Source of the DNA: Gammaproteobacteria bacterium
Lineage (GTDB): Bacteria; Pseudomonadota; Gammaproteobacteria; JAGOUN01
NCBI GenBank assembly: GCA_018061255.1
Contig: JAGOUN010000014.1
Location: 1-32,594, forward strand
Direction of reading: 5' to 3'
DNA length: 32,594 nt
The notes under the pieces were generated by a model. That model did not search any database, was not told the origin of the DNA, and was given only the letters and a program-made list of their open reading frames with translations. Each line of letters starts with the position of its first letter. Position 1 is the stretch's first letter. Shown here in pieces: positions 18,053-26,747 of the stretch. Position numbers and translations under genes: made by a program.

Positions 18053-18688
18053 TTATAATTGGTCATTTTCTTGTAATTCATAAAACCCTACGGCGCCATC
18101 GGTCTGAACAGGCGTTAGTGGCGCGGGTACAAGTTCTGTATTGCTTTTGGCGCCAAACAAAAACTTGATGCCAGCATTCAACATCCAGTCATTTTTTCCG
18201 CCACTTAAAGTGTAGATATCACGCACATCAGTAAATAAACTAATGTTGGAGTTTACAAAATACTCAACCCCAGCGCCAGCATTAACCCCAAGCAAAGTGG
18301 TATTACCGGATGAAGCGTTATCGTCATTTTGATTCGTTATCCCCAAGCCTGCCAGCACATAGGGATGAACGGCAGCTTCAGTGCTTGGGTTAAAGTGATA
18401 AACTCCATCTGCCCAGTAAGTATGAAAACGCGTGGCGTCTTCAGTGCTAACAGGCGTTTCTTCAGTCGCTGCCTGACCATAAAAAGCCTCTAAACTGAAT
18501 TGATCAGAAACCACTAAACCAGCACTCACATTGGCCATCGCCGCGTTCTGAATCTCTCGTTTTTCAGAAAAATGATAATACGCCACTCCAGGCGCAACAT
18601 AATACTCACCTGGCTTATACACATTATCCGCAAAAACAGCAGAGTTTACACTCAATAACAAAAATCCTACGCTACGTTTTAAATACAT
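18053..18688 (-). CDS. Outer-membrane beta-barrel protein
   Basis: The 211-aa protein starts with a Sec signal peptide (MYLKRSVGFLLLSVNSAVFA, cleavage before DNVY). It continues as alternating amphipathic strands: YYVAPGVAYYHF, VSAGLVVSDQFSLEAFYG, HPYVLAGLGITNQ, NAGAGVEYFVNSNISLFTDVRD and WMLNAGIKFLFG. This is the OmpA-like / OMP_b-brl eight-strand type. The terminal OmpA peptidoglycan-binding domain is absent, and a short tail of about 30 residues follows the last strand. AAGGG 6 nt before ATG 18688 supports the start. It begins 3 bp after the acyl-CoA ligase stop, so the two are co-transcribed. The specific role is unknown. Confidence 0.8.
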   Translation of the reverse strand: MYLKRSVGFLLLSVNSAVFADNVYKPGEYYVAPGVAYYHFSEKREIQNAAMANVSAGLVVSDQFSLEAFYGQAATEETPVSTEDATRFHTYWADGVYHFNPSTEAAVHPYVLAGLGITNQNDDNASSGNTTLLGVNAGAGVEYFVNSNISLFTDVRDIYTLSGGKNDWMLNAGIKFLFGAKSNTELVPAPLTPVQTDGAVGFYELQENDQL

Positions 18689-18691
18689 CTT

Positions 18692-20338
18692 TTACCCTTC
18701 TTTTTTTATCTTCCACAATCCACTTCTAAGCTCACGCTTTAAAATTTTTCCCACATTATTTTTGGGCAAACTATCGCAAAAATAGATCTGACGCGGTAAC
18801 TTGTACGATGTTAGCTTTTTTCTACAGGCATGAATTAATTCATTCTCTAAAAGAGACGGATTATCGCTCACCACATAAGCAACCACCCTTTCGCCACCGG
18901 AAGGGGTGTTTTCTCCAATCACAGCTGCTTCACGGACATGCGGCTGCTCTAACAGCACGGCTTCCACCTCTGAAGGATAAACCTTCAGCCCAGAAATATC
19001 GATCATATCTTTTTTGCGTTCTTTTAAAAAAACCAACCCCTGAGGATTGCGCAAACCGATATCTCCTGTAAGAAAGTACCCCTCTGATGTAAATACTTGA
19101 GCTGTTTCAGCAGGTTGATGCCAATACCCACTCATGACTTGAGGGCCATACACAGCTACTTCTCCTAGCTCACCCTCTGGAACGACCTGTTGTTGTTCAT
19201 TAAGAAATTGAATTTCAGTACACGCCAAGGGTAATCCTACCGATCCATCATGTTCAAAATTGGTTAATGTATTCATACAGACCACTGGCGATGTTTCTGT
19301 TAAACCATACCCTTCTAAAATAGGAATTCCAGTCATTTTCTGCCACTTTTCGGCTACAGTTTTATGCACCGCCATGCCACCAGCAACGACTAGTTTTAAT
19401 TTTGATAAATTCAAGGTGGAAAATTGCGGATGTAGCATCATTTTGTCGAAAAGCGTATTGACACCAATCAGTATACTAATAGGAAAACGCCTAAGCTGTT
19501 TAATAACAGTCGTTAACTCACGTGGATCGACTATCAAAATATTCTTCACGCCCAACCCAGAAGCGAGTAAAAAATTAATTGTCAAAGAAAAAATGTGGTA
19601 CATCGGCAACGCAAAAACATTAATCTCTTTACCTTCGTGAAACTTATCACCAAACAACAGGCGTACCTGCTCAAGATTCGCCAGTAAGTTTCCATGACTC
19701 AACATAGCAGCCTTGAGCGTGCCTGTTGTGCCTCCAGTATATTGTAAGAAAGCTAGGTCACTTTTTTCTAAATCAATGCCTGTCCTGGGGAAATTTTCTC
19801 CAACCAACAACGCTTTCCTAAATCGTATCGCATCACGCAATTTGAAAGCCGGTATGCGCCCACTGCAATGCAGGGCCAATTGCAACGCCCAACCCTTCCA
19901 GCGCGGCAATAAGTCCCCAATAGAGACAACGACAACAGTATCCACTTTTACTGCCTTCAAAACGGCGTCTAACTTAGAAGCAAAGCAATCTAAAATAACA
20001 ACAGCGCTAGGCGCAGCATCTTTGATGCGCGCTTCTAATTCGGATGTAGTATATTCTGGGTTAAGATTGACAACCACTGCCCCTGCTAAGTGCACCCCCA
20101 TAATACAAACTGGATATGGCATACAATTTGGCAGCACTAAAGCAACACGATCATTTTTGCGAATATTTTTTTGCTGAAGAAAACCGGCGAATTTTTGAGC
20201 ATTTTCCCACGTTTCACCGTATGACAACGTCGATTGAAACTGAACATACGCTTCTTTGTCATAAAAATGGGTGCTAAAATAAGTGTAGTAATCAATTAAT
20301 GAGCGAAATTCTTGAAACCAACCTGTTAGCTCTGTCAT
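18692..20338 (-). CDS. Long-chain acyl-CoA ligase / AMP-binding enzyme
   Basis: From ATG 20338 (AGGGAG 8 nt upstream) this is 548 aa; the frame is open to 20392. The AMP-binding P-loop FLQYTGGTTGTLKAAMLSH lies at about 198-216. GYGLTETSPVV is the adenylate-binding A5 motif, YFLTGDIG the A7 motif, and KDMIDISGLKVYPSEVE the hinge/A8 region. NNVGKILKRELR holds the C-terminal catalytic lysine. This matches FadD-type fatty acid:CoA ligases, activating fatty acids for beta-oxidation or phospholipid use. The P-loop reads TLKAAML where TGVSKGAML-like sequences are usual; the Lys is kept. The exact chain-length preference cannot be read, so no symbol is given. Confidence 0.88.
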   Translation of the reverse strand: MTELTGWFQEFRSLIDYYTYFSTHFYDKEAYVQFQSTLSYGETWENAQKFAGFLQQKNIRKNDRVALVLPNCMPYPVCIMGVHLAGAVVVNLNPEYTTSELEARIKDAAPSAVVILDCFASKLDAVLKAVKVDTVVVVSIGDLLPRWKGWALQLALHCSGRIPAFKLRDAIRFRKALLVGENFPRTGIDLEKSDLAFLQYTGGTTGTLKAAMLSHGNLLANLEQVRLLFGDKFHEGKEINVFALPMYHIFSLTINFLLASGLGVKNILIVDPRELTTVIKQLRRFPISILIGVNTLFDKMMLHPQFSTLNLSKLKLVVAGGMAVHKTVAEKWQKMTGIPILEGYGLTETSPVVCMNTLTNFEHDGSVGLPLACTEIQFLNEQQQVVPEGELGEVAVYGPQVMSGYWHQPAETAQVFTSEGYFLTGDIGLRNPQGLVFLKERKKDMIDISGLKVYPSEVEAVLLEQPHVREAAVIGENTPSGGERVVAYVVSDNPSLLENELIHACRKKLTSYKLPRQIYFCDSLPKNNVGKILKRELRSGLWKIKKEG

Positions 20339-20367
20339 CTCTCTGTCTCCCTCATTTAATATAGGCA

Positions 20368-20396
20368 TTGCATATTCCCTTAACTTAGCCAATAAT
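20368..20396 (+). promoter_or_regulatory. Sigma-70 promoter for minC
   Basis: TTGCAT (20368-20373) and AATAAT (20391-20396) are separated by exactly 17 bp. Each matches the consensus at five of six or nearly so. Predicted transcription would start near 20403, leaving a short leader before minC. It lies in the 80-bp gap between the divergent acyl-CoA ligase and min genes. Confidence 0.55.
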
Positions 20397-20426
20397 TTGC
20401 ACCTGATTTTCTAATACATGTGTCTC

Positions 20427-21167
20427 ATGAGCAATGCTGCAACCCGGGATATAAAAAATAGTACCGGCTTTCAACTCAAAGCATCGTCTTTGACTTTTAC
20501 CTCTTTGGTGCTTTTTACGCCAAACTTGGACATCGTAGAAGCACAATTAGCCGCTTTATCCGCCAAAACGCCTAATTTTTTCAATGCTACCCCTGTTTTA
20601 TTGGACCTTACTACAGTTGAGCATCATAACCTTCCTTTGGACATCATAAAACTGATTGCCATCATGAAGCAATATCGTCTCAACCCAATTGGTATTAAAA
20701 CCAATAATAACTTGCACAAAGAAGTCGCAAAATCACAGCACTTGGCGATTATTGCACAAGCAGAAACACCCGTGCACAGCGAACAAGCTGCAACCCCAGA
20801 AATGGAGCAACCAAAACCTGCTCAAACTGCAATTATTACCGCAAAAATTATTGATCAGCCAATTCGCTCTGGGAAACAAGTCTATGCAAAAGGCTGCGAT
20901 TTAATCATTACTTCTACCGTAAGCCACGGAGCTGAAGTGTTATCCGACGGCAATATTCATATTTATGGAACACTGCATGGTCGTGCTCTGGCCGGCGTCC
21001 AGGGCGATGTTAACGCAAAAATATTTTGCAAATCCTTAGAGGCAGAATTAATTGCGATTGCGGGCAACTATCTCGTCAGCGAGCAAATTCCAGATACGCA
21101 TAAAGGCAATAATCAATTTTTAGAGATCTCTCTCGAAGGAGAAAAACTAACCTTTAAATCGATTTAG
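20427..21167 (+). CDS. minC: Septum site-determining protein MinC
   Basis: The 246-aa division inhibitor blocks FtsZ polymerisation away from midcell. The N-terminal MinC_N domain (about 1-100) includes FQLKASSLTFTSLVLF and a conserved LDLTTVE strand. The C-terminal beta-helix (about 140-240) has the GKQVYAKGCDLIITSTVSHGAEVLSDGNIHIYGTLHGRALAG block, including the RSGKQVYA and HIYG-x-LRGRA-type family signatures. ATG 20427 (MSNAA) and the in-frame ATG 20418 are both possible; neither has a good Shine-Dalgarno. minD follows after a 104-bp gap that contains a repeat fragment. Confidence 0.93.
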   Translation: MSNAATRDIKNSTGFQLKASSLTFTSLVLFTPNLDIVEAQLAALSAKTPNFFNATPVLLDLTTVEHHNLPLDIIKLIAIMKQYRLNPIGIKTNNNLHKEVAKSQHLAIIAQAETPVHSEQAATPEMEQPKPAQTAIITAKIIDQPIRSGKQVYAKGCDLIITSTVSHGAEVLSDGNIHIYGTLHGRALAGVQGDVNAKIFCKSLEAELIAIAGNYLVSEQIPDTHKGNNQFLEISLEGEKLTFKSI

Positions 21168-21271
21168 ACAAGGGGCTACCGGTTGGTCGCCCTCTTAATG
21201 AACAAATGAAATTTGCCAACAGGCAACACACAATGATAGATTAATAAAAGAATTATCGACGAGGAAATTTT
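21168..21271. repeat. Half-copy of the sucA palindromic element
   Basis: At 21171-21193 AGGGGCTACCGGTTGGTCGC plus CCT matches one arm of the sucA element with about one mismatch (CTACC for CGACC). The second long arm is absent. The rest of the 104-bp minC-minD gap shows only the minD Shine-Dalgarno (GAGG, about 21259-21264). Confidence 0.7.
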
Positions 21272-22102
21272 ATGGCGCATGTAATCGTAGTAACATCCGG
21301 CAAAGGTGGCGTGGGAAAAACCACTACCAGCGCTGCAATTTCAACAGGACTTGCCCTTTGTGGCTTTAGAACCGTCGTTATTGATTTCGATGTCGGCCTT
21401 AGAAATCTTGATTTAATCATGGGCTGTGAGCGCAGAGTGGTTTATGACTTTATTAATGTGGTCAACAAAGAGGCAACTGTTAAGCAAGCCCTCATAAAAG
21501 ATAAACGCTGCGACCTTCTTTACATACTACCGGCATCTCAAACGCGTGACAAAGACGCTTTAAGCAAAGAAGGCGTAGAAGAAGTCATTAATGAACTTAA
21601 AGAAAGCTTCGACTATATTGTATGTGACTCGCCGGCTGGCATTGAAAAAGGCGCAATGATGGCAATGTATTTTGCAGATAGCGCTATTATTGTGACCAAC
21701 CCTGAAGTTTCGTCGGTTAGAGACTCAGATCGAATTTTGGGCATCTTAAATAGCAAATCACATCGTGCTACTTTGGGACAAGATCCTATTAAAGAACATT
21801 TATTGATTACTCGCTATTCTGAGCAACGTGTTCGCAAAGGCGAAATGTTAAGCGTACAAGATATTCAAGATATCCTTGCAATCCCTCTTTTAGGCATTAT
21901 TCCAGAATCTCAAGACGTATTGAGCGCTTCAAACGCCGGTGTTCCAGTCACTTTATTTGATGAAAGCGAAGCTGGCATGGCTTATCGTCGCGCCATATCA
22001 AAATTTATTGGCGAAGATAAAACCCCTGAAGCATTTTTAAAGAAACAAAAACGTGGCTTATTTAAACGCATGTTTGGCATTGGCGAGGAAACATCCATAT
22101 GA
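21272..22102 (+). CDS. minD: Septum site-determining ATPase MinD
   Basis: The 276-aa ParA/MinD ATPase recruits MinC to the membrane and oscillates under MinE control. The deviant Walker A SGKGGVGKTTTS (9-20) carries the signature lysine K11. VIDFDVGLRNLDLIMG and VCDSPAGIEKGA are switch I and II/Walker B. The C-terminal amphipathic membrane helix RGLFKRMFGI is intact. GAGG lies about 8 nt before ATG 21272. It overlaps minE by 4 bp (ATGA), so the two are translationally coupled. Confidence 0.97.
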   Translation: MAHVIVVTSGKGGVGKTTTSAAISTGLALCGFRTVVIDFDVGLRNLDLIMGCERRVVYDFINVVNKEATVKQALIKDKRCDLLYILPASQTRDKDALSKEGVEEVINELKESFDYIVCDSPAGIEKGAMMAMYFADSAIIVTNPEVSSVRDSDRILGILNSKSHRATLGQDPIKEHLLITRYSEQRVRKGEMLSVQDIQDILAIPLLGIIPESQDVLSASNAGVPVTLFDESEAGMAYRRAISKFIGEDKTPEAFLKKQKRGLFKRMFGIGEETSI

Positions 22103-22353
22103 GTATTTTCAACTTTTTGCTTCCCAAGAAAAAAACAGCCTGTCTCGCTAAAGAACGGTTACAAATTATTATTTCTCATGAAAGAACTAACAATACAGCA
22201 CCCGACTTTCTTCCTCAATTGAGAAAAGAACTGATTGCTGTCATTTCAAAATATATTCCTTTGCAAGAAGATCAAATTAACATTCAAATGCATAGACAAG
22301 ACAATCACTCGACCATTGAAATGAATTTTGTCATTCCTAACGCGGAACAGTAA
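22099..22353 (+). CDS. minE: Cell division topological specificity factor MinE
   Basis: The 84-aa protein (typical 88-90) displaces MinC from MinD and drives oscillation. The N-terminus MSIFNFLLPKKKTACLAKERLQIIISHER includes the anti-MinCD helix (AKERLQII-x-x-HER). The C-terminal topological domain DFLPQLRKELIAVISKYIP is followed by a beta strand with QINIQM. The ATG lies within the end of minD. The product and order match gammaproteobacterial min operons. Confidence 0.95.
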   Translation: MSIFNFLLPKKKTACLAKERLQIIISHERTNNTAPDFLPQLRKELIAVISKYIPLQEDQINIQMHRQDNHSTIEMNFVIPNAEQ

Positions 22354-22354
22354 C

Positions 22355-23002
22355 TTGAAGCTAGTAGAACTTTTTAAAAAATTGCTTTTTAATTTTATTC
22401 TACTAGCGATACCTTTGTTTGCGACAAATGCACAAGCCGAATCTATTGATACACGACCCTACAAAATATCCGTTCTAATTTTTAAACATCTTCCAGCAGA
22501 TAAAGACACTTTTGCGCGCATGATTAATCGTTGGTCAGATAAAAATTTCGATGGCAGCACATTAATTACACGCCCGGTTTATGACCCAACACAACCTTAT
22601 CTGAGCACCAACGGAAGCTCATATGACATTTTACTTCCCGCAGGGCAATCAGCGCTTGCGGGATCTTATCGCACCTTATCGCACGATCCTCATTATAGCA
22701 TTCTCTTCAATGGAGCATGGGTAAGCCAACTTCAAACTGGCACGTCACGTACATTTCATTTTAATCAAATATTTGACGACAATGGAAATATACTGGATGG
22801 TTTAATAAAAATTAACATGAAATTTTATTTTGATATCGACTTTCAAACGCAATTACTTACGCCCAAAGATAATGACAATGCTAAAATTTATAAAATAAGC
22901 GCTCTCAACGAACATTATCAAACTTCCAGCAATCAACTCCAATATATCGATAGCCCAAACTATGGCGCTTTAGTTTTAATTACACGTTACAACGGAAAAT
23001 AA
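22355..23002 (+). CDS. CsiV-like periplasmic peptidoglycan-associated protein
   Basis: From TTG 22355 this is 215 aa beginning (M)[20 protein letters not shown] and ending its signal peptide at NAQA. No ATG is available before the mature domain, so a TTG start is required; the other in-frame TTG (22328) lies inside minE. The mature protein fits the CsiV family (PF10972): [10 protein letters not shown] near the start, [22 protein letters not shown] in the middle and [16 protein letters not shown] at the end. In Vibrio cholerae CsiV is a periplasmic factor needed for PBP1a/LpoA function and cell shape. Its position directly after minE and 4 bp before sdaA suggests co-transcription with the min genes. 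Confidence 0.72.
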   Translation: MKLVELFKKLLFNFILLAIPLFATNAQAESIDTRPYKISVLIFKHLPADKDTFARMINRWSDKNFDGSTLITRPVYDPTQPYLSTNGSSYDILLPAGQSALAGSYRTLSHDPHYSILFNGAWVSQLQTGTSRTFHFNQIFDDNGNILDGLIKINMKFYFDIDFQTQLLTPKDNDNAKIYKISALNEHYQTSSNQLQYIDSPNYGALVLITRYNGK

Positions 23003-23006
23003 CATT

Positions 23007-24401
23007 ATGATTAGTGTATTTGATCTTTTTTCAATTGGCATTGGGCCATCCAGTTCGCATACGGTTGGACCGATGCGCGCCGCCAAAAAATTTGCCACGA
23101 AAATGACACAAGCTGCTTTTTTAGAAAAAGTGACTTATATTACAGCAGAAGTCCATGGCTCACTTGCATTTACTGGCAAAGGACACGGCACCGATAAAGC
23201 CATTTTAATGGGATTAGAAGGACAAGATCCGGAGTCAATTGACCCCGATATCGTTGACGATAGAATGGAAACTATCGCTCAAACTCATACTATTTTTCTC
23301 AATCAGTCCAAAAATATTACTTTTAATCCACAACTGCATTTGATTTTAAATCTCACTACTTTATTACCTAAACATTCCAACGGAATGAGTTTTAAAGCAT
23401 TTGATCATGCAAGCAATCTTTTGGCACATGATATTTATTATTCAATTGGCGGCGGATTTATCATTACGGAAAACGAAGTCAATGCAGGAGCTACCGGCGG
23501 CAGCCCTATTTCTGATGACGATATTGACCCTTGTCCTTACCCATTTAACAACACTGAAGAACTCATGGCGCAATGTCGAAAACATAAACTGAGCATTGCA
23601 GAATTGATGATGGCCAACGAAAGCTTCATGCACGGCGAAAAAAATGTGCGCGAACGTTTATTAAAAGTCTATGCGGCAATGCGTGCCTGCATTGAAAAAG
23701 GTTGCAAAACCGGAGGAATATTACCTGGCGGCTTAAACGTTAAACGTCGGGCACTAAACTTACATCAATTATTAATAAAAAAAGGCAGGCCATCGTCTTT
23801 CGAACACATGGATAGCATGAGTTGGTTAAACTTGTTTGCCATCGCTGTTAATGAAGAAAACGCTGCTGGTGGCCGTGTAGTGACCGCCCCAACGAATGGT
23901 GCGGCAGGAATAATTCCCGCAGTTTTGCATTATTACTTAACGTTTTATCCCAATGTCAATGAAAATAAAATTATTGAATTTCTATTAACCGCTGCGGCAA
24001 TTACCATTTTATTTAAGAAGAATGCTTCAATTTCAGGTGCAGAAGTGGGTTGCCAAGGAGAAGTCGGTGTCGCTTCATCTATGGCGGCTGGAGCACTCAC
24101 TGCCGTACTCGGTGGAACGCTCGCGCAAGTCGAAAACGCGGCAGAAATAGCAATTGAACACCATCTTGGTATGACCTGTGATCCCGTGGGTGGACTGGTG
24201 CAAATTCCCTGTATTGAACGTAACGCAATGGGTTCGTGGAAAGCAGTGAACGCTATGCGCTTAGCCATGGATGGTGATGGCGAGCATAAAATTTCCCTCG
24301 ATCAAGCAATTCTTACCATGAAAAAAACCGGTGAAGATATGAATCTTATCTACAAGGAAACTTCACTGGGTGGATTAGCTGCGAGTTATACTGAGTGTTA
24401 A
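23007..24401 (+). CDS. sdaA: L-serine ammonia-lyase, iron-sulfur, single chain
   Basis: The 464-aa enzyme converts L-serine to pyruvate and ammonia using a [4Fe-4S] cluster. [26 protein letters not shown] is the conserved N-terminal beta domain. [28 protein letters not shown] and [28 protein letters not shown] lie in the alpha domain. The cluster cysteines are in GCQGEVG and [16 protein letters not shown]. Length (about 455) matches the single-chain type of E. coli SdaA/SdaB. It follows csiV by 4 bp. In intracellular Legionellales relatives, serine is a favoured carbon source, which fits its retention here (inference). Confidence 0.96.
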   Translation: MISVFDLFSIGIGPSSSHTVGPMRAAKKFATKMTQAAFLEKVTYITAEVHGSLAFTGKGHGTDKAILMGLEGQDPESIDPDIVDDRMETIAQTHTIFLNQSKNITFNPQLHLILNLTTLLPKHSNGMSFKAFDHASNLLAHDIYYSIGGGFIITENEVNAGATGGSPISDDDIDPCPYPFNNTEELMAQCRKHKLSIAELMMANESFMHGEKNVRERLLKVYAAMRACIEKGCKTGGILPGGLNVKRRALNLHQLLIKKGRPSSFEHMDSMSWLNLFAIAVNEENAAGGRVVTAPTNGAAGIIPAVLHYYLTFYPNVNENKIIEFLLTAAAITILFKKNASISGAEVGCQGEVGVASSMAAGALTAVLGGTLAQVENAAEIAIEHHLGMTCDPVGGLVQIPCIERNAMGSWKAVNAMRLAMDGDGEHKISLDQAILTMKKTGEDMNLIYKETSLGGLAASYTEC

Positions 24402-24413
24402 TCCAAATATTTT

Positions 24414-24485
24414 TGTCACAATATATGTCGCAATATTGATTATTGTGGCTAATTAGACTATATTGCGACAATAATTGTCGCAATA
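24414..24485. promoter_or_regulatory. Operator array upstream of the fic-type gene
   Basis: TGTCGCAATA occurs exactly three times in 60 bp: plus strand at 24426-24435 and 24476-24485, and minus strand at 24461-24470. A one-mismatch copy (TGTCACAATA) lies at 24414-24423, and a weaker inverted version (TATTGTGGCT) at 24441-24450. The 24461 and 24476 copies form an inverted pair 5 bp apart. The array surrounds the predicted promoter, as for a repressor-controlled gene. Confidence 0.7.
24436..24464 (+). promoter_or_regulatory. Promoter of the fic-type gene inside its operator
   Basis: TTGATT (24436-24441) and TATATT (24459-24464) are spaced exactly 17 bp. The -35 abuts the first operator half-site and the -10 overlaps the inverted one. 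Transcription would start near 24471, about 30 nt before the GTG start. Confidence 0.6.
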
Positions 24486-24501
24486 CTGGAAAAGAGATAC
24501 G

Positions 24502-25824
24502 GTGACCACTAAACAATCTAATTTTGAAGCCATTATTAAACAGCTATTTGAAAATAATGCCACAATTACTTTAAAGCAGATTGCCGCCAAAGCCGGCTTA
24601 TCTTCGAATAACTCAAGTGATCGCCGCGCCATCCAACGCGCTCTATCTGCTCTGATTGATCAAAATATAATAAGCGCTCAGGGAGCAGCCCGTGCTCGCG
24701 TATATTTACCAAGAACTACATTTGCTGCACAAACTATTTCCCTATATAAAACAGAGCCTATTAAAGCACAAGAATTCATTGACTATAATCCTGGATTTTT
24801 AAATTCCTATATCCCTAATAAAACCTACTATCTAGATGATCCTTTACGCGAAGAACTCATGCTATTAGGTAGAGTAGAGCCTGTCATCCGCCCTGCTGGC
24901 ACTTACGCGCGCTCCATTTTAAATCGTTTGTTAATCGATTTGTCTTGGAATTCCAGTCGTTTAGAAGGAAATACCTATTCCATTTTGGAAACACAACGCT
25001 TAATCGAATTTGGTGAAACAGCACAAGGGAAAGATGCTTTTGAAGCACACATGATTTTGAATCACAAAAATGCGATTGAATATATTATTGAGCTGGCACA
25101 AGAAAAAAACATTTCGGCACACGAAATGCGCAGCGTTCACGCGTTACTAGCTCATAATCTTTTAGATAATCCTAGCTCATGCGGACGCATGCGCCATATC
25201 GCGGTCAATATCTCAGGCTCATTATATCGTCCTTCAGACAACCCTTACTTATTACAAGAATGTTTTAACCAATTTATTGATAAATTTAATCAAATTAACG
25301 ACCCCTTTGAACAGTCTTTTTTTGCCCTAGCACATATCTCTTATCTGCAAGCATTTGAAGACATTAATAAAAGAACTTCGCGCTTAGTGGCGAATATTCC
25401 GCTAATAAAAATGAATTTAAAGCCATTTTCTTTCATTAAAGTAAAACAAGAAGATTATGTTCAAGCGCTGTTAGCTATTTATGAAAAAAATGACATCGGT
25501 TTACTGCGCGATTGGTATTTAAGAGCGTATCAACAATCTGCGCGTTATTATTCTGCTGTACAACAGGAACCTGATATCCTTAAGTTAAGATATCATGTTT
25601 TAATCACAAAAATTATTAATGAGCTTGTTTTGAAAAAAACTCCAGGTAATCGTTTACACAGTGAAATCAAAAAATCAATTGCAGCACAAAGACTTCCCAT
25701 TACAGATAGCGAACAATTATTAGATGCCATTGAAATAGAAATCATTAGCTTACACGAAGACAACATCGCACGATTTAAAATCAAACCCAGTGAGTTTTTA
25801 CTTTGGAAAAGCCTTTCTAATTAA
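24502..25824 (+). CDS. Fic family protein with variant motif lacking catalytic His
   Basis: From GTG 24502 (AAGAG upstream) this is 440 aa. An in-frame TTG at 24475 lies inside the operator and is rejected. Residues about 8-72 look like a winged helix (ITLKQIAAKAGLS, then SDRRAIQRALSALIDQNII). The Fic region carries the inhibitory-helix motif SSRLEGN (S151-E155-G156). The core motif is QAFEDINKRTSR (Q283-R294) instead of HxFxDGNGRxxR: the catalytic His is Gln and both Gly positions are changed. I recall a bacterial subgroup with the same QAFxDxNKR form, so this is probably a conserved variant and not decay. AMPylation by the standard mechanism is unlikely. With its HTH and operator it may act as an autoregulated sensor. 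It converges with pssA, 7 bp apart. Confidence 0.85.
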   Translation: MTTKQSNFEAIIKQLFENNATITLKQIAAKAGLSSNNSSDRRAIQRALSALIDQNIISAQGAARARVYLPRTTFAAQTISLYKTEPIKAQEFIDYNPGFLNSYIPNKTYYLDDPLREELMLLGRVEPVIRPAGTYARSILNRLLIDLSWNSSRLEGNTYSILETQRLIEFGETAQGKDAFEAHMILNHKNAIEYIIELAQEKNISAHEMRSVHALLAHNLLDNPSSCGRMRHIAVNISGSLYRPSDNPYLLQECFNQFIDKFNQINDPFEQSFFALAHISYLQAFEDINKRTSRLVANIPLIKMNLKPFSFIKVKQEDYVQALLAIYEKNDIGLLRDWYLRAYQQSARYYSAVQQEPDILKLRYHVLITKIINELVLKKTPGNRLHSEIKKSIAAQRLPITDSEQLLDAIEIEIISLHEDNIARFKIKPSEFLLWKSLSN

Positions 25825-25831
25825 AGTCGAC

Positions 25832-26584
25832 CTATCCTATTTGTTCGCTATGCTTATCTTTACGCAAACTATTCCATGCTATCACTGGACCTAAAACAAG
25901 ATAAGCGGCAAACGCATAAAACAATACTTGTGTCGGATCAAGCGCGATCAACATGACTGCTAAAACTGCAAACACCAAGACTGTAAATGGCACATGATGT
26001 CTAAAATCTAATACCTTGAAACTATAGTATTTAATGTTACTCACTTCTAAAGCGCCCACTACAATAGTTAGCGCTGCAATGGGTATCGCAATTGACTTCC
26101 CTAAGAAGGTTGTATTTTCAAGCACAAACCACGCTGCGCCAACTAAAACAGCCGCAGCAGCAGGACAGGCCAAGCCCACAAAAAAACGTTTATCCGCCTG
26201 ATCTAACTGCGTGTTAAAACGCGCTAAGCGCAAGGCAGTACATGCAACGTAAAAAAAGGCGCATAACCAACCTACTTTACCCAAACTGCTGAGCGACCAA
26301 GTGTACATTAATAATGCAGGAGCGAGGCCAAAAGCCACCATGTCAGATAAGCTATCGTATTCTGCACCAAAAGCACTTTGCGTATTGGTCAAACGCGCCA
26401 CTCGCCCATCTAATCCATCTGCAATCATTGCAATAAAAATAGCCGCACATGCGACACCAAAATGCTGCTGCATTGCAGCAACAATTGAATAGAAGCCCGC
26501 AAATAGGCCTGCCGTTGTAAATATATTGGGCAATAAATATACGCCACGCTTAGGTACTGCTTTTGTTTGTGTTTCTTCTGACAT
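25832..26584 (-). CDS. pssA: CDP-diacylglycerol-serine O-phosphatidyltransferase
   Basis: The 250-aa integral membrane enzyme makes phosphatidylserine, the precursor of phosphatidylethanolamine. The CDP-alcohol phosphatidyltransferase signature DGLDGRVARLTNTQSAFG, followed by EYDSLSDMVAFG, is complete (D-G-x-x-A-R ... G-x-x-x-D-x-x-x-D). About seven hydrophobic segments follow the cytoplasmic N-terminus (KRGVYLLPNIFTTAGLFAGF). It is the PssA class II type seen in Bacillus and many proteobacteria, not the E. coli PLD-like PssA. GGGAG about 8 nt before ATG 26584 supports the start. It diverges from nrdA. Confidence 0.9.
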   Translation of the reverse strand: MSEETQTKAVPKRGVYLLPNIFTTAGLFAGFYSIVAAMQQHFGVACAAIFIAMIADGLDGRVARLTNTQSAFGAEYDSLSDMVAFGLAPALLMYTWSLSSLGKVGWLCAFFYVACTALRLARFNTQLDQADKRFFVGLACPAAAAVLVGAAWFVLENTTFLGKSIAIPIAALTIVVGALEVSNIKYYSFKVLDFRHHVPFTVLVFAVLAVMLIALDPTQVLFYAFAAYLVLGPVIAWNSLRKDKHSEQIG

Positions 26585-26680
26585 ACCTGTTCTCCCACTA
26601 AATTTTTACTTGGTAAGTTAGAAAAGATAACGATCTTCTCAGCACCAAGCAAGCTATTATTTATTTTTCTATATCACAAC

Positions 26681-26689
26681 TTATCCACA
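26681..26689 (+). promoter_or_regulatory. Consensus DnaA box upstream of nrdA
   Basis: TTATCCACA matches the DnaA box consensus exactly. It lies 28 bp upstream of the first NrdR box. DnaA is known to bind upstream of nrdAB in E. coli and to couple dNTP supply to replication initiation. A single box can occur by chance, but its position here is apt. Confidence 0.55.
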
Positions 26690-26716
26690 GGATATCCCCT
26701 TGCAGCTGTAGCAAAA

Positions 26717-26732
26717 ACACATTATATTGTAC
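26717..26732 (+). promoter_or_regulatory. NrdR box 1
   Basis: ACACATTATATTGTAC fits the NrdR consensus (acaCwAtATaTwGtgt) with minor deviations. It starts 31 bp before the second box, the usual three-helical-turn spacing for cooperative NrdR binding. Confidence 0.8.
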
Positions 26733-26747
26733 TTAGTAATCAATTCA

